64,000 nt of DNA from Arbacia lixula (GCA_963669155.1 OZ022590.1:1822820-1886819); one strand, 5' to 3'; counted from the stretch's first letter, positions 23,492 through 38,224 are shown. The notes: generated by a model from the letters alone, not told the origin. A program made the numbers and translations.

Positions 23492-24737
23492 TAATTATTT
23501 GGGGTGCCCACGTTGGCCAGTGTTTATACATAGTGTTTACTCTGTTCACCCCATGGGGGAATTTCTGCACCAGTTATATTTGTAGAGCAACATTCCGTCT
23601 GGTACACAAGCATTCGCAAAGAGCTAAGATACCACTTTCGTAAAGTATTTAAAATTCAAACGTTAACATTTTATTCACGTCGTTCAAACGATATGCTACT
23701 AATGGCAACTTCAAAGCTTGTTTGAGTAGCAACAACTATTCCGAGTGGTTCCACCCATTGGAACTGAAATACGAAATACGGGTGAATGTGATAAGGCGTT
23801 ATTACGCAGTCAGAATGAAAGTTGTGAATACATTACGAAAGGGGCTCATCGTCATTGGCCTACTGCACGAGGCGATACTCGACATCGGTAGTCAGTACGC
23901 CAAATGTGGACACAGTGAAAGAATTACAATTTGAAAGATTTGAGAGCTTGCCAATCATGTTTACGATTTTCCTCAACTACTCTCCAATCTTCGCAGACTT
24001 GTAACCCTTTTTAAACAAAACAAAATCAAGTCGTTGCTACTGCTCTGGTTCCCTATTAGCATGATGATGATGATCATATTGACACATTATATGCACAAAC
24101 CGTGATATGAAAATCACCACCTGCTTTTCGATGGAAAGTTAACATTGAGTTGTTGCTCTTTAAATGTATTGTTTGTTATTGTATTGCTATCCAGCCATTC
24201 AAGTTTTGTTCATGTCTATATATTTTTCAGTGCGCTAGAAAACGTTGTGGATTTTCGAGAATAAAACGAAATAATTGACCTTCGCATGACAAGGACTAGA
24301 TCTCTTCATCATCACGGATATGACGGACGCGTCTGAAATGGGGGAAATCCAATCCAATTTCTCCGAATAACCCGAAGCATTAAACTGCTGTAACGCTACG
24401 TTCGACCCGTTTTCCTTGTCTCCATGGTAACAATGGTCGCTTCGTTTCCATTGAAATCCCATCTTGACGATAAATCCGACTTAATTTGATTTTTTTTTAT
24501 TAGCCTTATTAGGTCAAATCATGACCCCAACCGCATTTTCTCACTACGGAGGTAGTTTTACACGAATCCCTGAAATGGCAGCATTCCGTCTGATACGCGC
24601 TAGGAGATGAAGCAGAAAAACATGATGTGAATCTTTCCCTAAAATTACATTACTGTTGCTTTCATCAATATCATTATCATTTTGTGTACCATTATCATCA
24701 CTACCATATGCAATGTCACTACAAGACGACTTAGAGG
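23492..24737. other. No recognisable gene
   Basis: AT-rich sequence with no supported frame, RNA or element ends. Confidence 0.5.
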
Positions 24738-25222
<485 letters not shown>

Positions 25223-26002
25223 ATATCACTAATCCTTTTGCTTGTTTTCTTGTTGATTTCATACATCGTGGTGTTTTTTTTTCATCATCACCAACATCAT
25301 ACTATAATTGTTGTCGCGGCAGTTGGGAGTTGGTGTTATATAGATGCCGTTCCAAGTCTTCTTTGTAGATATTGCGGCATTCCATCCATACACCATGTAC
25401 ACCCCACTCATAATGAAACCGTTTTACAGAACCTCGAAACCGAACAGAACGTGACAACGTATCTCTTCAGCTTTCAGAGAATGGAGGCACTGATTTTCAA
25501 CCTATTTACATCCCGATTTACATATGGGGTTGTCTTAAAAGGCCATATTTGCTCATCGTCTTTGCGTAGATACGTCAGTGTACGTGATTCCCCTTCTCCT
25601 TCAATATAATTCATTCTGTGATTCTGTGATATAATTTTGTTAGCGTAAGTGCTAGCAAGAGGGGTGATATACGTTGTTGAAGAAGTGGAAAGGTCTTTAA
25701 GATATAGTAAGGCGAAGATTTGTCCTTGAGAAGTGGGCTTAAACAACAAAGAGGGAGATTAGCGATCGTCTTACAGTGGCTTCTTTAAGGACGAAGCTCT
25801 CTCAAGGAGTTTAGGGGGTGTTTTGTGCGCCCTTGTCATAATCTTGGAGCGTAAGTTGAAGGATATCAAGACACAGCGTGGGATATAAAGAAAGAAGGAG
25901 GGAGAAGAGAGGGAGAACGAGAGGGAAATCCATTATTTTCTTTTTTTTTCATTCTTTTAAGTTCTTGCTCTTACACGTGTACTTGTGTATGGTTCATCTG
26001 AT
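25223..26002. other. No recognisable gene
   Basis: AT-rich sequence between the ACT tract and the large palindrome; nothing recognised. Confidence 0.45.
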
Positions 26003-26690
26003 CGTTAGTAAATGGCGCATCCAGGATTGCACGCGGAGGATATGAAGGATTATTGGAGACGTTCTAGTATATAGTTCTGTGAAATATGATATTGACACGC
26101 AAGTCATATTGTATATACCCGTCTATTGACATGATTGAGAACCTGTGTGAGTGGTTTAAAGGGAATATACTGTACTGGGGAGAGAGAAAAACCTTCAAAA
26201 AGGTGATCGTAAGCAATCTTCTTGCCAATGGTCTTAAATTCATGTATTGTCCATTTTAGAACCGTGCTGAAAGTTATTTGCCCTCATATGATCCACATTT
26301 GGAGCAATTAGTGATTAAATAACAAATCGTCCAGATGTTCGGGCAGAATAATTTGACGATTTGTGATTTAATAACTGATTACTGCAAATAATGTGAATCA
26401 TTTGAGGGCAAGCAACTTTCAGCAAGGTTCTGAAATGGATGGACAATACATACATTTAAGACCATTGGCAAGAAGATTGCTTACGATCACCTTTTTGAAG
26501 TTTTTTTTCTCTTTCCAGTACAGTATATTCCCTTTAAACCACTCACACAGGTTCTCAATCATGTCAATAGACGGGTATATACAATATGACTTGTGTTGTC
26601 AATATCATATTTCACAGACTATATACTAGAACGTCTCCAAAAATCCGTCATATCCTCCCCGTGCAATCCTGGGTGCGCCATTTACTAACG
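26003..26690. repeat. 688-bp near-perfect palindrome around a foldback
   Basis: The arms outside the TTAA foldback (26003-26159 and 26534-26690, about 157 bp each) are inverted copies of each other, from CGTTAGTAAATGGCGCA to GAACCTGTGTGAGTGGTTTAAA, with about 8 differences by eye. The axis of the outer palindrome is that of the inner element. Confidence 0.92.
26160..26533. mobile_element. TTAA foldback family, copy C
   Basis: AGGGAATATACTGTACTGG and CCAGTACAGTATATTCCCT ends, TTAA on both sides (26156-26159, 26534-26537). 374 bp, same family as 18859-19222 and 15703-16038. Confidence 0.88.
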
Positions 26691-26948
26691 AAAAGCGAAC
26701 TATTTATAGCTTGATTGTGCGAGAGTGTTGATTACAAGTTACTGAGCCAAACTGGCCAGACCTTCAAGACGAGTAGATGGGTAGATAGCAAAATGCTAAA
26801 TGGGAATTGATTTTGTAATAGCGTTAATGCAGAAAAGAAGTACGGGTTGAAGATCATTACATTTTTATATGTTTTTTATTTCCATTGTTGTTCATTATAC
26901 AGATAATGAATGCATATGAGTGCAATGGAAAAACATTCATTATTTGCT

Positions 26949-27410
26949 TTATACAACATCTAAGTAGATTCTTGTCATTTGTAAATGCAATATACAAATA
27001 ATTCTCGAATGAAGATGAACAAATATTTGTTTTCCTTTATATATATTCTTTGTTCAATTGGATCCATGCTCTGAGCTCGATAAATACGAAGGAGCCCGAG
27101 TCATTTGTTTTTTATTTTCTGCGGCTTGAGCATACCAACGGAAATTCAAATTGCACCTTGGCCGCAACACCGCGGGAGTTCCCTTTGCGCGTTCATTGAT
27201 TTTCCGCTAAAACACAAAAAGCAGCTGAAAAGAAATTTGTCGCGTAGATTTTGCGTGTCGCGCATTCACTGAAAAGGTTGAGGAGTGCAATATAAAAAAT
27301 GCATGGAATAAAAATGCACGCTAAACCACAGAATGGAACAAATATTTAATAACACGTGTCCTATCATCCTCCAATCAAATGGCAAGGATCTACTTAGGTG
27401 TTGTATAATA
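26949..27410. mobile_element. About 460-bp element with 32-bp inverted ends
   Basis: Left TTATACAACATCTAAGTAGA and right (reversed) TTATACAACACCTAAGTAGA, both continuing TNCTTGNCATTTG. The interior has a GC-richer block (27116-27275) that also occurs at 34871-35030. No ORF. Confidence 0.72.
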
Positions 27411-30173
27411 ACGTTAAATTGATTGTTCATTATCACTATTTTCAGTATTATTAATCATTAGTGTTGTCATTGCAATACTAACAAATGGAGCGCTGATTTG
27501 TTTCTTCAATATTACTGTTTGATCGATTTTCAATGCGCGTGTTGTGCGTCTCGTATTTGTGACTGGAATTTTACTTTAGATGCAAGAAAGTCGAAAGCTC
27601 TTACCACAATACCAGCGTGCTACGAATATTGTGTATGATATCTGTTCGCATTAGGTGATAACATCATCAATTATTAAATGGATACATTTTATCAAACGGG
27701 GTATGAATATCACTCATATCGTCAGATCTCACTGTGGTATTAAGCGTACTGTTTACTGGTGAATATCAACTATTTCAGGTTTCTTTTTTTAAACACGTTT
27801 TCAATGACTGCACTGCAAACGTGAAGGATGCTAAGGTCACGTACGCCCTGGCTTTGGATTCATGAATAAAAATTATGAATACTTCACGAGTTTATAAGCA
27901 GCTTTGGAATCACGACCTTCTACATGCTCTTGATCTAGATCAGCAAATTGTCAGAGTGTGATCGTCTTGTTGGACATCTAAGAGACATGCTTTATATGAC
28001 TGCCACACCTACGTACCTGCCCACCCGAACTCCCGCTGGCGCGTTGGATAAAACGGAGGCCTATTTTAACGATTGAAAGATGCAGTGCAAACTGTCAACG
28101 ACAGGTTAAGGTCGCTATGAGCTACCTTGGGCACCAAACATTAGGGCAATAGTTTTACTCCAAAAATGTGAATTTTCATGAATTACATTTTTCTTTATAT
28201 TTCAAAAATTCGCCTCACTAATAAATATAAATTTGTTGACAGTCTGCCAGGATAAATGTTAAATAACCTTTAGAAAAATCACAGCGTCAACAAACGGTCT
28301 GTTAGCAGTGAGGTACAATAACGGGAAAAAATCAATTCAAAACTAAAAACTACAAACCTAAGATAATCTGGTACCCCTTGCCCGAGTTTTCACCCACCTT
28401 CTTCTCTTCTTCATCGTTGTGCACGCCCGCGCAAAAAATAGACTCCGCCAAACCCTGATATTTTTGTAACAAATATGATTTAAAATCGATCTGTCGTCGC
28501 ATATTTTTAATTGCCCGTGTCCTTTTTTTAAAAATATCGATTAAATTACATAGCTAAGTTTTGAAGAAATGAATAGAACTCGTAAGATCTCGTGTACAGT
28601 CCACAAACGTTAAACGCTAGGTGTGTGGTTTTTTTTTCTTCAGAGAAGTCAAAATGCCATAGATTGTACTGAAGTCAACGGTAGACCATTTTTATTCAAA
28701 ACTTTCCCCCTTCTCTTCTCTGACGTCACTGGAGGCGTACGTTTTTTCAATCTTTCGTCAAAATGAGACTTTATTGCGGCAAACCGATGTGAAATTCGTT
28801 TTTAGTGGATAATTTTACATAGATTAGTGGGAACTTATTTTTCTAATTTAGTAACCCTATAAACCAGGGCTGCACACAAATCTCACTGAGCAGTATCTAG
28901 CTCGCATAGAAGGAGTTAAAGATAAGATGCAGCACGTGCAGCTACGCACCCCGTGCAGCTCCGCACCCCGTGCCTATCTGCATGGCCATTGTACGTCCCA
29001 GTAGTCACATCCGTCTCTGCTGGAAGTACTTCGAGTCAATTCACTTGACATTCGTTTCCTCTTTCCTCCCCACCCCTCCTCCACTCTCTCCATGTAGCTT
29101 GCTTTCAAGTGCAATTCTTAAATCTGTATCTGCCATACACATTACGGCTCTATGGAATATGTGGGTATTTTTTTGGTGCAAGATGTTTCGATGGGGCTAA
29201 GATGCAGCCATTCTGTAGAGTACAAGCCCCATCCATCTATACGCTGTTCGTCATTGATGCAATCTTAGGTTCTTAACGACTGTCTCACATGATCTCTACT
29301 GTGTGCATGCACATACGTGTATAAAACTGTCCATTGTTTTCACAATAGGGATACCTTACAAGCATATCTTATATTTAAAATCGTCGTTTAGATGTAGACA
29401 TGGTAGAAGAGGTTCTATTAATTTCTTACCGCCCACCCTTCACGACGAGTGTTTCTCAGTGAGGAGGTAGGGGGGAGATTTCTTTCATACAACCCCCACA
29501 CAAACACACACAAACAAACACGCATAAACACACACAAACAACAACAGCAACAATACAACACACATCCCTTTGTTCTCCGATAACTTATAAAACTTTTTTT
29601 TTTAATAGTTCCGATTTTCATCCAAGAGTCCTAAAACCTTTAATATTTGTACACATTTTTCATGATCACCGGTATTGTATATTACTTACTTAAACAATGT
29701 TGTTTTTTTAAGATAAGATTAAGTAGAAATATGGAAGGTTTGGCTCAACATGTTCATGGTTAAACAACCTGGCGTCATATATTCCTGAAACCTTACGAAG
29801 CGTAATTAGTTGTCAAAATGCATTCAACTACATCTATTTTAAGCAACTCACGAGGCTAGTAAGTTGTCATAAATATGGCCACAGAAGGATGAAAGCTCCT
29901 CAGAAATAACGTGGATCTGATACCTTTCCAGAAGATCGTTAGGTGTTAAGATCATTTCCTTGATGGTAGAATCCTAGATACATAATTTAGTATAGCGTAT
30001 TATCATCATCATAATGACAAGATGTTAAGCCAGAATTTAGAACGCATGTATTATAGCAATCAAGACGAAACACACGCGGGCTGCTGCACAAATTATCAAT
30101 CATTCAAGTCGTATAAACCAATGTCCTTTGCATACCGGACGATATTCTTTACACGTAAGATCTCGCTATATCT
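27411..30173. other. No recognisable gene
   Basis: 2.7 kb of AT-rich sequence without a supported frame or element end. Short tracts only (T-runs, a CA-rich stretch at 29493-29560). Confidence 0.45.
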
Positions 30174-30422
30174 CTGCCTTACTTTGACAAAAGGAAGCAA
30201 GTGACGACTCACTCAAATTTGAGGTTTTGGTACTCGTAGATTATACCCAGCATTCCCTACATACAGGCAAAATCTGGACAAGAAATATTCATCTTGCGCG
30301 GAGATAGTCAATCTAACATGATGTGGTGTTGCACTGATGCCAATGCAAGTGACAGATACATTTTGCTTATTTGCAAGAAAAGTCTCTTTTGTTAGTTGCT
30401 TCCTTTTGTCAAAGTAGGGCAG
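30174..30422. mobile_element. Inverted-repeat element, 249 bp
   Basis: CTGCCTTACTTTGACAAAAG plus GAAGCAA at the left (30174-30200) is mirrored at 30396-30422 with one mismatch. Probably a small non-autonomous DNA element; no target duplication seen. Confidence 0.55.
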
Positions 30423-33400
30423 ATCTCTCGACATGTTTGTGTATTAGTGCGGTCGTCGAAGTGATAACAGACAAAGAGGAATTCAATCAATACCTTTGCG
30501 CATGCGCAGATCATGTCAAGGTACGTTACGTGTTGTTTATAGTGCCGTGGGTGTTGTATTATCTGTTTGTACGTTTTCATTAATGGTCATGATTGTATAG
30601 GTGTTTATATGTACGCATGCCTTCGCACAAAAAAAAAAACATTTGGTCATAACTCTTGTTTATGTATGAAAAGCGGTTCACTCACTGTCTATAAAAAAAA
30701 AACAAGGGAAGATGAGTTTAAGCACTGATCATGCTAAATGATGACATGGTGTGTTGTTTCTTGATGCTGACTGATCAATGATCAATTAAGACTGCATTGT
30801 ACAGACGGGCAGCCACGTCAAACACGAATTAATTCATTAACGATGACGACGCCGACGACGACAGCAACAGCTTCCCAAGATGACATACTCCACGCAGCCG
30901 CCCCCGTGCCGTCCGCCCCCGTCCGTCCCATGTACGTCATGTACGTGTCGCTACGTACAGTATGGACAATTTGTGTTTACTTCTGTTTCGTAAAATCCAC
31001 AATCACAAACACAGCGTTTAAACTATCCTTTCATATGAAGTGAAATTAACATAAACGTTGACTCTTAACCAGAACCATAACCATAGCCCGTAATATCAGC
31101 TTGTGCTCGTAGAGAAAATGGGAATGAGTCAAAAGGGGAGCGGATCGAACACGTGACTTCCACGGACGTGATTTTTTATTATCATTTTTTTAATATTTAT
31201 TAATATTATCTACCCAGGGTAGTCCCATCAGTAGTTAAACATGGATCTGCCAGGGACCCAGCAGTTTGACTTTAACACAATATGGTTAACATAAATATAA
31301 ATAAATGACTTAAAAAGTTTAGCGACATTACACATATTAATTATGGAATTTGCATTATTTGAGTGAAATTATGGCAAAGAAACATTGTATCGGGTAGACC
31401 AATACATGGATTAGGCCTATTTCATTTCGGCACAAAATGTAACCATGGTAACTAAATAATTGTTTACTCAAACAATGTCAAAGTAACAATACTATCCGTT
31501 TTGCCAATGAACAAAGACATACTTAAAACAAAATATAAATTTGATATCAATGATAAATGCTATCAGTTGTAAACGTTTTCTTTCAGTGAACAATAACAGC
31601 CAGCAGAAGAACGACTAGGCAGGGACTCGACACTCTAATGTAAACCAATTCAATTCCATTCAATTCAGATCTATTGGAGAAAACATACATGTTTCGCACC
31701 CAATTTGATTGAATAGCACTGTTTACAAACTGTGTAAGGAGCTCTACACGTTACATACCCTACAAAGAAACCCAACCGTCCGTCGGTTGGAGTAGCGAAG
31801 GATACCTTCAACAAACAGATGATTGTATGTTGTATGAGATGTGTACGTAAATCTTTAGCAGTACTTTTACACAAAGTTACACACAAAGACAAAGTTTTGG
31901 CAGCGCAGTTTTGGGGCGAAATTCAATTAAAATCGTTTAAAAAGGAAAACAACTAGATTAGGTAATGCTATCGGTGTTACAATGGACACAATCATTTCGC
32001 TGAATCTTGAATTTTAAATTTTACTGAGGACCCCCAGCACTTTCCTGTAAGAGTGCATATAATCCCGTATATAGTCGTGTATTCTTTGGGTTTCTTTTTT
32101 TTTAGTGACTTTTGTTTTATTTCCCAATTATTTGTTATGGGCTTCATACAGTATCGCTCAAACGTATCGCATTTGTGGTTCTATAACAAAAGTATGTCTT
32201 TTTAGAAGAAAAAATGAGCGGCTGGCGAGTCCTCGGTATGAAGTGGCCTGATTCTCAGACGTGGACGTTGAGAGCGTCGTCGAGGATGAGAGATAAGAAG
32301 CTGCGGAGATATGAGTTCAAGTGGAATAGATGATGCCAGTTAACCCATTGAGTTCTAGATTACCACATGCTCATAGACTTAACGCACGGACCAGCCGGCT
32401 GCGAACACCTGAAGGTTAAAGCGAGAGAATGATATACATCTTCTGATGAGAGACATGAAGAAGTGATGGCTTGGCCAGATCTTACACCATGGCAGCCTGT
32501 GCGGAGAGATTTAAGCGTTTCAATGCCAGGCAGAACGGAGGACTTAACGGGATTTAGATGTATCCCTTGTAGTGAGCTACATCGATAACACCTTAAGTGT
32601 TAAAATGAAGAGGGGTGAAAAGAAAGATGCTAAGAGGGAGGAAGAGAACGAGATGGCGCTGGATGACATCAAGGACGGGTTATCGTAGCTAAATACTCAA
32701 ACAGCAGGTGGAAGAGCGACAAAGCGGGTAGTGACATGTTTGAGAAACCTGGCTTTTAGTTTAAAGACATGATAGACAACACTCTAAAGAGAGAAAGTGA
32801 TAACACTAGATAATGGGTACATCAATCAATGCGATGATACTGATAATGTATCATTGAATGTTTTTGATTAACATGTTTAAATTCATTTTTGAACAGGATG
32901 GATTTGGAGTGAATCTCTCCGATTGTATCAAGTCTCGAAATAGTAATGATAGTAGACCCACTTCCCATTTGCTTATGTCTATATTAATGTGATAGGGTAA
33001 CATGGACGGTTATAGTTCCGTTTTGCCTGGCCAGAGTTTGAATATGCATAAGACCCGCACATTAATGGATCAGCCGCTCGTTTGATGCATACTTTGAATG
33101 GCCCTTATCATATATATGTTATTTCACTGAAATATAGATATTGTTGCTTTTCTATGTTTGTGTAAGAACTAACAAATCGACAAACAAATGAATCGACGAA
33201 ATTTAATTCATTTTCCGATGAAACGAACCCCATTTCATTTTCAGAGAATCGAGGCCTTAGGAACCTTCAGAATAATGAAGCTGTAACCAAATAAACGACC
33301 ATTAATGTAAGTGGTTACTATAATGTATCGCAAATAGAAAGGACATGTTAATCTTCCAACACTACCTACTTAAAGTAATCTGAAAAATCAGCGAAAAAGA

Positions 33401-33588
33401 AGATGATTGAAACGATTGTTGCTAGGTGATAATTTGTGTGTCATTATGGTGAGTGTGTAAACATCGCATGTCTTTAGTGATATAACCAAGAAGAGAGACC
33501 TTCCACTTTCGTTAAGGAATAATACACTTAAAGTCCTTTTCTCTCTTCCCGTCTATTTAAATACGATCAAGAGGCCACTTAGTACCTC
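30423..33588. other. No supported gene
   Basis: The purine-rich stretch at about 32200-32700 has three short ATG frames of 22-42 codons with ordinary-looking codons but no homologue or joining splice sites that I recognise. The rest is AT-rich. Confidence 0.4.
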
Positions 33589-33947
<359 letters not shown>

Positions 33948-34597
33948 TTTATATCGCCCCACCCTCTCTCTTTCTCTCTTTCTTTCTATCTATTTATCTC
34001 TCCCTTTCTCACCCCCTCCTCCCGCTCCCTCCCATGCACCCATACAAGAGCCGAGTGTACTAATTACATCATTGTGGTTAGATTTGTTGAAGTGGGTGCC
34101 ATAGATCCCCTCCTGAGGTCGGCTCTCACATTCATGAGCCACTACTACTCCGGGCTACTACTCGCTTTTCCAGTCGGTCGCTGCGTCCTTCGAAGCTGTA
34201 GCAGGCCAATATGGTAATACGCCTCCGCATGCAACCGATGATATCCAAGCCGTCACCATGTTAGCAAAATGTAATAAAAAGATAAATCAAATATATTCTA
34301 ATCAAATATATTGATTGGTTATGAAAGGAAATACCTTTTCGCAGAAGGTGTGGTCATGTACTAGCATGTTACCATCATTGAATGTTGGTCAAACACATTT
34401 TGACGGCAATATGTTGGAGGAACAGGAATGACATTTTAGATATCAAAGCATTCAAAATGATAGCAGGAAGGTTGCATACGTGACATCACAACCTCACGAT
34501 CGAGTTGCCAATTTGCGAATTGACCAACCTGTCCACAAAGATTACCTGATTGTGAATCCAACTCCTCGTGAACCCCAAACACAAATCAGTTGACTTG

Positions 34598-34770
34598 TAC
34601 TTATATTAAACAAATATTTCATGACCATGAGGGATCTTGTGGGATCTACTTGCACCGAGGTTAAGTGGAGGGAGTGCGGTACCGCACGCCCTCCACTTCA
34701 CCGAGGGGACCAATAGATTCGACAAAGATCCCGAATAAAGATCATGAAACATTTGTTTTATATCCTTCAT
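34598..34770. mobile_element. Foldback element with GGTACC axis
   Basis: Arms share ACAAATnTTTCATGA, GGGATCTT and AAGTGGAGGG in mirrored order. The inner 36 bp (34663-34698) are a palindrome without loop, one mismatch, centred on GGTACC. Confidence 0.7.
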
Positions 34771-34799
34771 TAATTCATTCCTTGTTCATTTATGTAATC

Positions 34800-35035
34800 C
34801 TTACCATGGACCTTGTGATAGTGTCCATGCTCTATGCTCCAAACGCAGGAGCCAGATTCAGATGTTTTGTTATTTCCTGCGGCTTGAGAAAGCCAACGGA
34901 AATTCAAGTTGCGCCTCGGCCGCAACACCACGGGAGCTCCCCCAGCGCGCCCAATGATTTTCAGCTAAAACGCCAAAAAGCAGCTGGAAAGAAATGTATC
35001 GCGTAAGATTTTGCGTGTCGCGCATTTACCCGGGA
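34800..35035. repeat. Dispersed repeat shared with 27.1 kb
   Basis: CTGCGGCTTGAG, GCCAACGGAAATTCAA, GGCCGCAACACC, AAAGCAGCTG and GATTTTGCGTGTCGCGCATT match 27116-27275 in the same order and orientation. Likely part of one non-autonomous element family; termini are not defined in this copy. Confidence 0.7.
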
Positions 35036-35119
35036 TAAATCGATATCGAGACAGGGAGAAAAGGAAGACTATTTTTGACATGACGTCACGAAAAAGTACT
35101 TTTTTCCCTCTGACGTTTT

Positions 35120-35285
35120 TTTTGCCTTTAACATGTGCTCACTCAAGCATGACTGATTGAATTAACGTGATTTTCACACGGAAGTTAGTCAATAAGTTAA
35201 GAAACAATCCTGCTAAATTATTTTGCTCAAAACCTTTTCGATGCTATTTTGCTTAGGGGGGAATTACTTTTTTTGTTGTGTTTAT
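35120..35285. mobile_element. Right-end fragment of the 8.7 kb MITE family
   Basis: From TGTGCTCACTCAAGCATGAC to TTTTTTGTTGTGTTTA, matching 9122-9288 at about 85 percent by eye. The left end of the element is absent. Confidence 0.75.
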
Positions 35286-35762
35286 AGTGTTTGGTTGAAA
35301 TATGCTGTGGTTAATGTCACAGAGGACAGCCAACATGCACGGCTTGCCTTGCAAATGCGAAACCATTGACAATAATTATGATGAGTACAATTGTAAGTGA
35401 TTAAAGTATATACACACGAGAAGCCAATGTATTGTTATTCAGCATCTATCTACACATTCATCATTCCAGATTTGCGCATCCAGCTTTCTCTTCTTCAATA
35501 CTCCTACATCCATCACGCACCTTTCAAGGCTGATTGATGATCGCAGCCATCACGAGCATATTCATACCTCGAGCTACATGTATGTTATATGCCATTTCAA
35601 TTCAACGAAGATCAATGGTGTGTATATGAGTAAGCATAATCATCCAGAAAGGAATTGATTAATATAATTCTATATGACTGCTTGTCTATGTCACTTTGTT
35701 TGTGTACTTATATAATAGTGTACTAATACTGCGTTTCCCTTCTATCGTTCTATTCGACGTTC

Positions 35763-35778
35763 ACACACACACATACAC

Positions 35779-35865
<87 letters not shown>
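35763..35865. repeat. CA dinucleotide tract
   Basis: (CA)n of about 100 bp, nearly pure. Confidence 0.97.
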
Positions 35866-35866
<1 letters not shown>

Positions 35867-36734
35867 TATATTAGGCCCAGGTACTGCAGCCGTTTTACAA
35901 AAGTCATGAAACTCAGCAGAGATCATCAGGATACATCATGTATGAAATTTTACAGTCAAAGCTTCAAGAAAATTTTCAGGAAAAGTGAAAAGCCATCCCT
36001 GTTTATGAGTGACTCGAACCGTTTCATAGTTTCCCTTTCAAATGCAAATTGAAGTTTGAGTTATCCGTGTAATCATTTGGGTTTTTCATAACATAATCAT
36101 CCCTTATCACGAAACTAACAAGAACTATCCAGGATATATAACAGCAATTTCTTAGATTGTGGTGTTCATACAAATTAATAACAAAAACACAAATAAACAA
36201 ACAAACAAATAAACAGAGAGGCGAAGATTAATGATGCCACGCACCCATCACGCTCACAATATTAATTCGAATTAGACCTCGTCGGTGTGTCTATATGTAT
36301 TAGCATGGCTTAGTTTCGCACGTAATATAGTGCAATATGTATTCATAATGATCAATAAACAATTAGATAACAGTTATGTGCTCATTGTCGGAGTAGCAAT
36401 GTCTTTGATATTTGCTCATGTTTTGCAAACGGCTCGGTTGGCATTGACTGCAAGACATGTAATGTCGCAGGGCAGGAATAGCGCCTGTCCTGATCGTGCT
36501 AACGTGGCTAATGACGAGGACAATGTGATGAACATATAATTAGCTCTAGAAGACTGTGTGAAGAATACATGGCTCGCATAATGCTCTGGGCTTAATAGCA
36601 TTCCTGTTCATAGGTTACTCTCATGTGCGGAAGCGTGAAATTAACAACAATAATGAGGACGTTTCCATGACAACGAAGATAGCCTTCTCTTTTTATCTTT
36701 TTTATCTATTTGTCTTTCTTTCTCCTTCTTTCCA
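35866..36734. other. No recognisable gene
   Basis: AT-rich sequence, nothing recognised. Confidence 0.5.
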
Positions 36735-36841
36735 CCAACTATGTCTCTCCCTCCCCCTCTCTCCCTGTCTCTCTCTGTCTCTCTCTTTCTCTGTCTCTCT
36801 CTCTGTCTCTCTGTCTCTCTGTCTTTCTCTCTCTGTCTGTC

Positions 36842-36927
<86 letters not shown>
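36735..36927. repeat. CT tract then AT tract
   Basis: Interrupted (CT)n to 36897, then (AT)n to 36927. Confidence 0.95.
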
Positions 36928-36928
<1 letters not shown>

Positions 36929-38222
36929 CAATAACTGAAGCAATAACTGAAATAAGCTTCGCCTGAGCCTAATCCACTATGCAACGGAATGGGTCGTAGT
37001 CTGCATTTTTAAAATGCATTCAAAAGACAAGAAAGAAAAGAATAAAAAGTAGGAAGAATAATGTGATGAGAAGAGATAATTGCTCAGATCACATGTCAGG
37101 GTGTAGGAAAACAGATTAAATGATGTATTTACACGTGTTGTGTACATATGCACCTTAATTGCAGTCGGTCCTTCTTCTGATTCCTTTCTCACGAGAAAAT
37201 GGCGCGCCAAAGTGAATGAACGCTTTGCTTTTCGATTATCTCGAAGCCTTGCAATCTCTTTCATCTTGCCCCTTTTTCCTTCGGCGAGCCTTGAATAATT
37301 AATAAACCCCGTTCTGATCGATTGGTTGAAATATCGTCCTTTGTGAAGAGTTTGGCATTTAACTCCGCGGAGAGGGGGAGAGAACAAGAGAGAAAGGGAC
37401 TAAACAACGATACACAAAACGAGAGAGAAAGCGGAATGGATTACAACAGAGAGAGGGCGATAGAAAGGGGAGGTGGGACGGAGGGGGGTGACAATGCAAA
37501 GTCGAAGATCTGAATTGGTAACGCTTTAAAGTATTCACTATTAACTTGGTACTAAAAATAGCTTTCGTATAATAAGTCATGTATATTATCAAAGAAGAAC
37601 GTTAACACGATGGTTGTTTTCTTTATCCGGTGCGATTCACACACTTGTGTTCGTAGCGGGCATCTTTTCCCACCGCGGTGAAGGGAGGTTTAACCGCTCC
37701 ATGTAGTTAGTCATGGGTATGGGCAGTCAGTGTCGAGAGAGACCATGTGAACAACCCAATTGGATTAACACTGAGGCAAACGGCAGCCGAATACCGCCCG
37801 CGTGTGAGCTTACATGATCTTAGGGAAAATCCTGGCAAATCCTTCAAAATATTCTCTGTTTCTAGGTTGTTCAAGTTTGTGTGTTGTTTGTGTGTATGCT
37901 GGTTTTGTATGTTCATTGTTAAGGTGGATGCCACACTCGCTCACAATTTCCATTCTTTAAATCCAAATTGTTGTTTTTGCCTCCGCCATACTATGCATGG
38001 TATATGTGTGCATATCATAGCAAAGTTATCAAATTTGAACCGAAATGATAATTTGTTAAAGTTGTTTTTAAGTATCAAAAGATTGGGGCCTATATTTAAT
38101 TTTTAAAAATGGCCCTAACAATTGACAACATTTCGCGGTTACTTTCAACGAATTTAGAATTATATAAATGTATTTTAAAAAAAAATGCGTGGCTCAGAAT
38201 GAAACAAAATATCACATTGTAA
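36928..38222. other. No recognisable gene
   Basis: AT-rich sequence with a GA-rich patch near 37371-37480; no supported gene. Confidence 0.5.
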
Positions 38223-38224
38223 TT

